NCBI GenBank assembly: GCA_005883295.1
Contig: VAWV01000217.1
Coordinates: forward strand, 1-13,681
DNA length: 13,681 nt
Direction: 5' to 3'
DNA from: Actinomycetota bacterium
GTDB taxonomy: Bacteria; Actinomycetota; Thermoleophilia; Solirubrobacterales; Thermoleophilaceae
Below are positions 7,639 to 13,579 of the stretch, one piece after another. Each line of letters starts with the position of its first letter. Position 1 is the first letter of the stretch. Under the pieces are notes generated by a model that worked only from the letters and a program-made list of their open reading frames with translations, made no database searches and was not told the DNA's origin. A program made the position numbers and the translations under genes.

Positions 7639-7801
7639 GATGACCGATCCCGCGGCCGCGCGTGCGCGGGGGCGCGCGAGACCGCGCAGATCAAGGACGC
7701 AGGGTGAAGCCCTTGGTGGTACCAAGGGCGAGCCCGAGGACGCAGAGATGCGCAGGTATTCGCGCGTCATCCGCGTGCGTGGGGTCGTGGGATCGGTCAT
7801 C
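7639..7801. repeat. Intergenic palindromic element, copy A (163 bp)
   Basis: Fills the whole gap between mreD and pbp2. Its ends are perfect 13-bp inverted repeats, GATGACCGATCCC (7639-7651) and GGGATCGGTCATC (7789-7801), the latter overlapping the mreD stop. Folded on itself the plus strand pairs almost throughout: about 61 of 79 arm positions pair, 8 of them as G-U, with few mismatches in the outer arm. The apex is a 9-bp stem GCCCTTGGT/ACCAAGGGC with loop GGT at 7718-7720. Bases 7696-7801 match 11490-11595 with 8 differences and no gaps, and 7652-7681 match 11411-11440 with 2 differences. No flanking target duplication is seen here. It resembles a MITE or a Correia/ERIC-like repeat in form, but I recognise no named family. 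Confidence 0.85.
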
Positions 7802-8375
7802 AAATTTCGAGTCCCCTGAGGCCGAGCGGGCCGGTCTCGCGGGTCGCGGCGCGTCGGCGGCGGCCGACGGGCTTGGCAAGGAGCACGGGCCGGATCACGC
7901 GGCGGACCAGTCCGAACAGGGGCACCGCAATGACGACGTTGAGGATCGTCGTGACCACCGCGTCGCGCAGGACCAGCGCGCTCACGGAGGCCTCGATCTC
8001 GAGCATGAAGCTCACCGCGGCGAAGGCCAGCAGGTACCCAAGGGTCGCGGCCGCGCCGACCGGGATCGCGATGAGGCCGTGGGCGGGGTCATTGAGCTCA
8101 CCGAATCGGCCGACCGCGTAGCCCACCGCCGACAGCACCAGCGACGACGAGCCGACGTTCTGACCCAGTGCGAGGTCGATCAGGAGCCCGACGCAGAACC
8201 CGGTGATCGAGCCGGGGATGCTGCCGGCCCAGAGCGCGACCGCGGCCACGATCAGCGGTGTGAGGTCAGGCGTCGCGCCTAGCACCTGGATCTGCGCGAA
8301 GCCGGAGACCTGGAGGACCACGCCCAGGAGAACCAGGAGGCCGACCCGGAGCGTGCTCGACGCGGAGAGGGTCAC
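7800..8375 (-). CDS. mreD: Rod shape-determining protein MreD
   Basis: Integral membrane component of the elongasome, linking MreB/MreC to the wall synthases. The 191-residue product is almost entirely hydrophobic, with about five TM segments. It shows the MreD-like start LRVGLLVLLGVVLQVSGFAQIQVLGATPDLTPLIVAAVALWAG and GFCVGLLIDLALGQNVGSSSL. The GTG start at 8375 overlaps the mreC stop by 4 bases (GTGA), a tight coupling arrangement that fixes the start. The basic C-terminal tail (RRRRAATRE) is probably cytoplasmic. The stop codon shares its last two bases with the end of palindromic copy A. Confidence 0.92.
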   Translation of the reverse strand: MTLSASSTLRVGLLVLLGVVLQVSGFAQIQVLGATPDLTPLIVAAVALWAGSIPGSITGFCVGLLIDLALGQNVGSSSLVLSAVGYAVGRFGELNDPAHGLIAIPVGAAATLGYLLAFAAVSFMLEIEASVSALVLRDAVVTTILNVVIAVPLFGLVRRVIRPVLLAKPVGRRRRAATRETGPLGLRGLEI

Positions 8376-9271
8376 GGTCCGGGCACCACGCTGGCCTGCG
8401 CCGTCCCCGACAGTCGCGACGTGAGGATCTGCACGTAGTCCACGCGGCGGAAGTCCGCGAACGGCTGGACGTGCACGCGCTGGTAGGTCGCGATCTCGTT
8501 CGGGTTGAGGGACTTGACCGTGCCGATCGGTATCCCGCGCGGGTAGAGGGACTCGAGACGGCCGGACGTATCCCGGAAGCCCGACGTGACGACGACCTGG
8601 CCCTTCCGGATGAGCCCCGCCTTGGTCACGAAGTCGAGCTGCAGGTCGTTCGGATCGCCCACCGCCGGGCGCAGGATCCCACCCGCACCGACCGGCATCA
8701 CCTCGGCCGAGACCGACACCGAGCCGTCGGTGATCAGCGTGACCTGGGCGGTGCCCGACGCCACTCCGGTCACCTTCCCGATCAGGCCGTCGCCGGTGAT
8801 GACCGGCTGGTCCACCCGAATCCCGTCCCCGCGACCCTTGTCGACCTGGATGGTCGAGTACCAGTCCGTCGGCGACCGCGCGATCACCCGTGCCGTGACC
8901 GGGCTGGTGCCCTGCGGAAAGCCCGGCCGCCGCGAGAGCCCGACCATCGCGCGGAGCTGCTCGTTGTCGCGCACAGCGGTCTGCGCGGCGGCCAGTTCGG
9001 CGCGCGCCTCCGCCAGCTGGCGCTTCAGCTTCTTGTTCTCGCCCTTGGCCCCGAAGGCGTCGCCGAAGAAGTTGAACAGGTCACGGAACGGCTTGGCCGC
9101 CGTGCTCGCGCCCTTCTCGACCGGCGAGAGGACGGTCTGCGCCCCGCGCTGGACCTGGTGCAGCACGCCGCCGCCCGGCTCGCCGAAGTACGCAGTGAGG
9201 AGGATCACCGAGAGCGCGACGAGAACGGCCAGGACGGCTCGCCGCCTCCTGATGACCTTCTTGTCGTACAA
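8372..9271 (-). CDS. mreC: Rod shape-determining protein MreC
   Basis: Periplasmic/extracytoplasmic scaffold of the elongasome that activates PBP2. The 299-residue product has a basic cytoplasmic N-terminus, one TM segment (about 11-28), a coiled coil (about 76-110, NKKLKRQLAEARAELAAAQ), then the paired beta-domain region typified by VTARVIARSPTDWYSTIQVDKG, VITGDGLIGKVTGV and GIPIGTVKSLNP. Length is normal. The start is TTG at 9271, chosen because a GAGGAGG site lies about 9-10 bases upstream and the basic-plus-TM N-terminus follows directly. The 49-base gap after mreB holds this ribosome-binding site and nothing else obvious. Confidence 0.94.
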   Translation of the reverse strand: MYDKKVIRRRRAVLAVLVALSVILLTAYFGEPGGGVLHQVQRGAQTVLSPVEKGASTAAKPFRDLFNFFGDAFGAKGENKKLKRQLAEARAELAAAQTAVRDNEQLRAMVGLSRRPGFPQGTSPVTARVIARSPTDWYSTIQVDKGRGDGIRVDQPVITGDGLIGKVTGVASGTAQVTLITDGSVSVSAEVMPVGAGGILRPAVGDPNDLQLDFVTKAGLIRKGQVVVTSGFRDTSGRLESLYPRGIPIGTVKSLNPNEIATYQRVHVQPFADFRRVDYVQILTSRLSGTAQASVVPGP

Positions 9272-9320
9272 GGCTCAGGATCCTCCTCGCGCGGTCCGGA
9301 TGGAGCGCGACTCGGACATG

Positions 9321-10370
9321 TCAGTACCTGCGGCGGTTTCGGGAGTGGTTTCGGTTCGAGCGGTGGATCGCCTCGACCTCCTCGAGCGAGCGTCCCGACC
9401 CGACGGCGACGCACGTGAGGGGCGACTCGGCGAGGTGCGCCGGCATCTGGGTCTCGTCGCGGAGCCGTTCGTCCAGCCCCTGGAGTAGCGATCCGCCGCC
9501 GGCCATCATGATGCCGCGGTCCATGATGTCGGCCGCGAGCTCGGGCGGCGTGCGGTCGAGGGTCTCCTTGACAGCGTCCACGATCGCCTGCAGCGGCTCC
9601 TCGAGCGCGTGCCTGACTTCCTCGCTCGTGAGCACGACCGTCTTGGGCAGCCCGGACACGAGGTCGCGGCCGCGGATCTCCGCCTGGACCTCCTCCCCGA
9701 GCGGGAACGCCGAGCCGATCTCGAGCTTGACCTCCTCGGCGGTCTGCTGACCGATCATCAGCTTGTACTCGCGCTTGACGTAGTTGATGATCGCCTCGTC
9801 CAGCTCGTCGCCGCCGATGCGGATCGACTGGGAGACGACGATCCCGCCGAGCGAGATCACGGCCACCTCGCTGGTGCCGCCGCCGATGTCCACGACCATG
9901 TTCCCGGTCGGCTCACCGACCGGGAGGCCGGCGCCGATCGCGGCCGCCATGGGCTCCTCGATGAGGTAGGCCTGACGCGCGCCGGCGGAGAGACAGGCCT
10001 CCTCCACGGCGCGCTTCTCCACGCCGGTGACGCCGGACGGGACGCACACCACCACACGGGGGTGCGCCCAGCGGTTCTGATGCACCTTCTGGATGAAGTG
10101 GCGAAGCATCTGCTCCGTCACGTCGAAGTCCGCGATCACGCCGTCCTTCAGGGGACGGATGGCCTGGATCGTGCCCGGGGTGCGGCCCAGCATCCGCTTG
10201 GCCTCGATCCCGACCGCGTGAACCTCCGCGGTCCGCGCGTCGATCGCCACCACAGACGGCTCCGACAGCACGATCCCGCGCCCGCGCACGTAGACCAGCG
10301 TGTTGGCCGTGCCGAGATCGACCGCCATGTCGCGGCCACCGAAACCGGTTACGAAAGAGAAGAAGCCCAT
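9321..10370 (-). CDS. mreB: Rod shape-determining protein MreB
   Basis: Bacterial actin homologue that forms membrane-associated filaments guiding lateral wall synthesis. The 349-residue product has the phosphate-1 motif DLGTANTLVY (18-27), the hinge/phosphate-2 motif DIGGGTSEVAVISLGG (161-176), the adenosine motif IMMAGGGSLLQGLDERL (287-303), and IEEPMAAAIGAGLPV. The start is ATG at 10370, giving the usual MGFFSF amphipathic N-terminus; the frame stays open to 10481, but that extension is unlike MreB. The C-terminus carries a short basic extension (RSNRNHSRNRRRY). The 138-base gap upstream holds a possible promoter, so mreB may start a unit with mreC, mreD and pbp2. Confidence 0.96.
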   Translation of the reverse strand: MGFFSFVTGFGGRDMAVDLGTANTLVYVRGRGIVLSEPSVVAIDARTAEVHAVGIEAKRMLGRTPGTIQAIRPLKDGVIADFDVTEQMLRHFIQKVHQNRWAHPRVVVCVPSGVTGVEKRAVEEACLSAGARQAYLIEEPMAAAIGAGLPVGEPTGNMVVDIGGGTSEVAVISLGGIVVSQSIRIGGDELDEAIINYVKREYKLMIGQQTAEEVKLEIGSAFPLGEEVQAEIRGRDLVSGLPKTVVLTSEEVRHALEEPLQAIVDAVKETLDRTPPELAADIMDRGIMMAGGGSLLQGLDERLRDETQMPAHLAESPLTCVAVGSGRSLEEVEAIHRSNRNHSRNRRRY

Positions 10371-10453
10371 ATGCGCGGAGTTAGCCGGCCGGCTCGGCCG
10401 CCCCTCGGCGGACCGGTTCGGTGAGGTACCGGGGGCCGGCCCGGGGTCGGCGA

Positions 10454-10459
10454 AGTATA
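10454..10459 (-). promoter_or_regulatory. Possible -10 element of an mreB promoter
   Basis: TATACT on the minus strand differs from the TATAAT consensus at one position and is rare in such GC-rich DNA. It sits about 85 bases before the mreB ATG in the 138-base gap after ndk-maf. No convincing -35 hexamer lies at 16-18 bases; TTGCAG is present but 27 bases away. This is a weak call. Confidence 0.3.
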
Positions 10460-10508
10460 CGAGGCGCATCGGCCGCGCCATTCAGGCTGCAAGGCGGAAA
10501 ACACCGGC

Positions 10509-11384
10509 TCAGCGGGCAAGATCCGGGGCCAGCTGGAGGAGCTCGGCCACGGGCAGGCCGACCACGTTCCAGAAGTCGCCCTCGATCGACTCGACAAGTG
10601 CCGCGCCGCGCCCCTGGATCGCGTAGCCGCCTGCCCGGTCACGCCACTCGCCGCTCTCGAGGTACCAGCGGATGTCGGGCTCCTCCAGGCGGCGGAAGCG
10701 CACCCTGGTGAGGGCGTCCGCGGTCCGCTCCTCGCCGTTCGAGCAGAGCGCGATGCCGCTCCAGACCTCGTGGGTCCGGCCCGACAGCCGCCGGAGGAGC
10801 GTGGCCGCCTCGTCCTCACCCGCCGGCTTGCCGAACACGCGCCCGTCGAGCACCACCTCGGTGTCCACGCCCAGAACCCGGCGATCGGGCCGCTCCCCGG
10901 CCACGGCCCGGGCCTTCCGCAGCGCGTTCTCGACGACCACTTGGCGGGGCTCGCCGCGCGTTCCCTCCTCCACCATCGACGAGATCACCTCGAACTCCAC
11001 CCCCAGCTGCTCGAGGATGGCCCGCCGCTGCGGCGACCGGGACGCGAGGATCGTCTGCACCTCGAGTCCCAGGTCGCCCCGGATCGAGCCCGGGGCCGCC
11101 TCCAGCGGGTTGGTGGCGCCGATTACCTGCCGGGCGGCGGCCACGGCCTCGTAGCCCTCGACCACCATCGCCACGAGCGGCCCGCCAGTGATGAACTCGA
11201 CCAGGTCCCCGAAGAAGGGCTTCTCGCGGTGCTCGGCGTAGTGCCGCTCGGCCATGTCGCGGTCCACGGTCATGTGCTTCATGGCAACGATCGTCAGACC
11301 CTTGCGCTCGAAGCGCGCGATCACCTCGCCCGTGAGCCGGCGGGCGAACGCGTCTGGCTTGACCAGGATCAGCGTGCGATCCAC
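10509..11384 (-). CDS. Fused truncated Ndk / Maf nucleotide pyrophosphatase
   Basis: A 291-residue in-frame fusion. Residues 1-110 are a nucleoside diphosphate kinase N-terminal part: LILVKPDAF with Lys9, HYAEHREKPFFGDLVEFITGG with Tyr49, Arg85, GATNP with Thr91, and SIRGDLG with Arg102. The next expected segment, N-x-[VI]-H-GSDS with the phosphorylated catalytic histidine, is absent. At residue 111 the protein switches to a complete Maf domain: ILASRSPQRRAIL (112-124), GVDTEVVLDGRVFGKP with catalytic Asp174 (172-187), SGRTHEVWSG (201-210), GGYAIQGRGAALVESIEGD and NVVGLPV (252-279). Maf proteins hydrolyse non-canonical or modified NTPs. The Maf half looks competent; the Ndk half should lack kinase activity. 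The GTG start at 11384 gives the normal Ndk N-terminus. The fusion may be natural or the product of a sequencing/assembly deletion between adjacent ndk and maf genes. Confidence 0.88.
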   Translation of the reverse strand: MDRTLILVKPDAFARRLTGEVIARFERKGLTIVAMKHMTVDRDMAERHYAEHREKPFFGDLVEFITGGPLVAMVVEGYEAVAAARQVIGATNPLEAAPGSIRGDLGLEVQTILASRSPQRRAILEQLGVEFEVISSMVEEGTRGEPRQVVVENALRKARAVAGERPDRRVLGVDTEVVLDGRVFGKPAGEDEAATLLRRLSGRTHEVWSGIALCSNGEERTADALTRVRFRRLEEPDIRWYLESGEWRDRAGGYAIQGRGAALVESIEGDFWNVVGLPVAELLQLAPDLAR

Positions 11385-11396
11385 AGCGGAAACCTA

Positions 11397-11595
11397 GATG
11401 GCTGGTTCCACGGCCGCGTGTGCGCGGGGGCGCGCGGGACCCAGCAGTCGCCACTGTATACGCGCTTCGCGCGTGGACAGCGGCGATGTGACGCAGGGCG
11501 AAGCCCTTGGTGGTACCAAGGGCGAGCCCGAGGACGCTGAGATGCGCAGGTATCCGCGCGTCATCCGGATGCGCGGGGTCGTGGGATCAGCCATC
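11397..11595. repeat. Intergenic palindromic element, copy B (199 bp)
   Basis: Second copy of the 7639-7801 element, in the same orientation. It lies between the zinc-ribbon gene (stop at 11596-11598, directly adjacent) and ndk-maf (12 bases from its GTG). The ends are GATGGCTGGTTCC (11397-11409) and GGGATCAGCCATC (11583-11595), which pair fully if two G-U pairs on the plus strand are allowed. The apex GCCCTTGGT/ACCAAGGGC and its loop are identical to copy A. It is 36 bases longer, mainly because of an inserted 39-base hairpin. CTA flanks both ends, possibly a 3-bp target duplication. Confidence 0.85.
11448..11486. other. Extra stem-loop module inside palindromic copy B
   Basis: An independent hairpin. 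The outer stem TCGCCaCTGT pairs with ACAGcGGCGA (one mismatch). The inner stem ACGCGC/GCGCGT closes a TTC loop, with an AT/GG internal loop between the stems. It is absent from copy A, where the flanking sequence simply runs on, so it behaves as an inserted or lost cassette in the left arm. Confidence 0.75.
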
Positions 11596-12150
11596 CTACG
11601 CCGGGTCTGTGCTCGCCGGCTGGCTCGCGCGCTCCGCCGCCGGCGTGCCGGCGGCGGGCGCGGCACGCCGCACCGGCCGGCGCCGTCCCCCCTGAGCCGC
11701 CGACGGAGCAACCTCGGCCTCGCAGTACGGGCAGATCTTCCAGCGCGGGTCGAGCGGCCGCCCACAGCTACGGCACGGCTCCTTCAGCTTGTGCATGCAG
11801 TTGGGGCAGCGCAGGAAGGTCTTCTCGACCTCGAAGCGGCAGTTGGGGCATGACAGTGCCTCGACCTGCGCCAGACGGGCCTCCGCGGCGGCGATCTCGA
11901 GCTCCCGCTCGCGCACATCCTCGATGTACTCGGGCGGGCGCACGATCGAGTACACGATCGCGCCCACGAACGGGAAGAACAGCGACCCGGCCGCGGCGCA
12001 GGCCACGAGCATCGGATCGTCCACGCGACGGCGCGCGTCGGTGTACGTCCAGAACGCGAGCGCGAGCCACAGCGCGACCAGCACCAGCATCAAGAGCTGA
12101 ACGGCCAGGTTCAGCCCGCCGTGCAGCCCGAAGATCGCGAGGGCGCGCAT
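11596..12150 (-). CDS. Membrane-anchored double zinc-ribbon protein
   Basis: Protein of unknown function, 184 residues. Residues about 13-35 and 47-70 are two TM segments. Next comes a charged helical linker (about 74-97, EYIEDVRERELEIAAAEARLAQVE), then four Cys-x-x-Cys knuckles: 101/104, 115/118, 126/129 and 140/143 (CPNC, CPNC, CRSC, CPYC). They can build two zinc ribbons of the DZR type facing the cytoplasm. The tail is Ala/Pro/Arg-rich and low in complexity. The ATG start at 12150 precedes the first TM segment directly. The ribbons suggest protein or nucleic-acid contact at the membrane, but no specific function can be read. Copy B of the palindromic repeat begins right after its stop. 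Confidence 0.82.
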   Translation of the reverse strand: MRALAIFGLHGGLNLAVQLLMLVLVALWLALAFWTYTDARRRVDDPMLVACAAAGSLFFPFVGAIVYSIVRPPEYIEDVRERELEIAAAEARLAQVEALSCPNCRFEVEKTFLRCPNCMHKLKEPCRSCGRPLDPRWKICPYCEAEVAPSAAQGGRRRPVRRAAPAAGTPAAERASQPASTDPA

Positions 12151-12171
12151 CTGCGGGCGCAGTGTAGCCGC

Positions 12172-12205
12172 GGTGCAGGGCGGTCTATCTAGGTGCAGGG
12201 TGCAG
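12172..12205 (-). promoter_or_regulatory. Direct repeats upstream of the zinc-ribbon gene
   Basis: GGTGCAGGG occurs at 12172-12180 and 12192-12200, exactly 20 bp apart (about two helical turns), with a further GTGCAG at 12200-12205. They lie just upstream of the zinc-ribbon start, and a TACACT hexamer sits between them and the ATG on the minus strand. They could be an operator; this is only a pattern. Confidence 0.25.
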
Positions 12206-12209
12206 TCTG

Positions 12210-12326
12210 TTACAGGAGGATGCGCCCGAGCACGTAGCCGATCCCGAAGAAGACGAGGATCACGGCGGTCACCACGACGGCCACGACGCCGACCATCGTC
12301 AGGATGCTCGGTCCCTCCTCGCCCAT
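12210..12326 (-). CDS. Small single-pass membrane protein (38 aa)
   Basis: Unrecognised small protein starting 13 bases after the folC stop. A short acidic N-terminus (MGEEGPSILTM) leads into one long hydrophobic segment (about 8-31, VGVVAVVVTAVILVFFGIGYVLG) and ends RILL before a TAA. A clean charge-helix-charge layout with conventional start and stop in the gap between two genes argues for a real gene, but no homologue is recognised and only a weak GGGG upstream could serve ribosome binding. It might be a small membrane regulator. A chance reading frame remains possible. Confidence 0.6.
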   Translation of the reverse strand: MGEEGPSILTMVGVVAVVVTAVILVFFGIGYVLGRILL

Positions 12327-12339
12327 CAGCGCGACCCCG

Positions 12340-13578
12340 TCACAGCGCCGACGCGCGCGCCGCGCCCTCGTCGCGGACCAGTTCGGCGATCAGGTAGATG
12401 GACCCGCTCGCGAGCACAGCGCCGTCGGGGCCGGCGAGCTCGCGCGCTCGCTCGACCGCACCGCGGGCACTCGCGACCACCTCGGCCGGCGGACCGCCCA
12501 GCTGCCGCAATAGCGTGGCCAGGGTCGCCGGCGACAGGGACCGGGGGTGCGAGGTCCTGGTGAAGATCATCTGGTCGCACGCCGGCCCGAGCTCGCGCAG
12601 CATCCCGGCCGCATCCTTGTCGTCGAGCACCGCAACCACCGCCACGAGCGGCCTGCGGTCGCCCAACACCTCGGGCAGCGCCTCCGTGAGCGCCAGCACG
12701 CCCGCGGGGTTGTGCGCGCCGTCGTGGATCGTGAGCGGGCGCTCCGCCACGATCTGGAGGCGCCCCGGAATCTCCACCTCGTCGGCCGCCCGCTGCACCG
12801 CGCCGGCCTCGAGCTCCCCGAGGAACGCCTCCGCCGCGGTCCTCGCGAGCGCGAAGTTGCGGCGCTGGAAGGCGCCGCGCGCACGGCGCGGGATCTCCGC
12901 CTTCTCCGGTGCGCGCACACGGCGGGCGTGCCGCTCGGCGGTCACGCGTTCCGCAACCGTCTCCGCCTCCGGGTCCAGCTCGCCGGTCACGAGGCAGCCG
13001 TGATCGGGGACGACGGCGAGCTTCTCGGCCGCGATGTCCGCGATGGTCGGCCCGAGCCAGCGGGTGTGCTCCAGACCCACCCCGGTCACGACCTGCACCT
13101 TCGAGGGGATCACGTTGGTCGCGTCGTAGCGGCCCCCGAGGCCCGCCTCGATCACGGCGACCTCCACTCTGCTGCGCGCGAGCTCGCTGTACGCCGCCGC
13201 GGTGAGCGCCTCGAACTGGGTCACCCGATCGTCCTCGTCCAGGGTGCGGTCCACGAGGCGGGCGGCCCTGGCGGCGCGCTCCACGGCAGCCGCGAACACC
13301 GGGCCGTCGACCGGACGCTCGCGCACCTCGATCCGCTCGGCAAACGAGCGCAGGTGCGGCGAGGTGTAGGTGCCGGTGGCGAGGCCGTGACGCTCGAGGA
13401 TCGCGGCGATCATCCGCGTGGTCGACGACTTCCCGTTGGACCCGACCACGTGGATGCTGGCGAAGCGCCGCTGCGGCATGCCGAGGACCGTCATCAGCTT
13501 GTGCATGCGGTCGAGCCCGAACCGCATCCCGAACAGCTCGAGATCGAGCAGGTAGGCCTCGGCCTCGCGAAGGGTCAC
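12340..13578 (-). CDS. folC: Folylpolyglutamate synthase / dihydrofolate synthase
   Basis: Cytosolic Mur-ligase-family enzyme that adds glutamate to folates (and often to dihydropteroate) using ATP. The 412-residue product contains the P-loop VVGSNGKSSTTR (44-55), TYTSPHL (70-76), the central-domain motif IEAGLGGRYDATNV (143-156), the AAEKLAVV motif whose Lys186 is carbamylated in the family, and the C-terminal-domain HDGAHNPAG (285-293). Length is normal. The GTG start at 13578 gives the normal N-terminus and follows the preceding stop by one base, suggesting coupling to the upstream gene. Whether it has both activities cannot be decided here. Confidence 0.95.
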   Translation of the reverse strand: MTLREAEAYLLDLELFGMRFGLDRMHKLMTVLGMPQRRFASIHVVGSNGKSSTTRMIAAILERHGLATGTYTSPHLRSFAERIEVRERPVDGPVFAAAVERAARAARLVDRTLDEDDRVTQFEALTAAAYSELARSRVEVAVIEAGLGGRYDATNVIPSKVQVVTGVGLEHTRWLGPTIADIAAEKLAVVPDHGCLVTGELDPEAETVAERVTAERHARRVRAPEKAEIPRRARGAFQRRNFALARTAAEAFLGELEAGAVQRAADEVEIPGRLQIVAERPLTIHDGAHNPAGVLALTEALPEVLGDRRPLVAVVAVLDDKDAAGMLRELGPACDQMIFTRTSHPRSLSPATLATLLRQLGGPPAEVVASARGAVERARELAGPDGAVLASGSIYLIAELVRDEGAARASAL

Positions 13579-13579
13579 G

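Noticed and set aside
7696..7801. The repeat core as a coding sequence: a plus-strand frame (EALGGTKGEPEDAEMRR...) where 5 of 8 differences between copies are silent
   Set aside because: There is no start/stop unit of its own, and the differences are better explained by preserved base pairing, including three double compensatory changes.
7637..7804. A target-site duplication around repeat copy A
   Set aside because: The bases flanking the inverted repeats (TCA on the left, AAA on the right) do not match; only copy B has a possible CTA/CTA pair.
6308..7819. Long plus-strand frame opposite pbp2
   Set aside because: Compositionally biased antisense shadow of pbp2 running through repeat copy A; no recognisable domain.
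10371..10481. An N-terminally extended mreB starting at 10481
   Set aside because: The extra 37 residues are Pro/Arg/Gly-rich and unlike MreB; MGFFSF at 10370 is the typical N-terminus and the possible -10 lies inside the extension.
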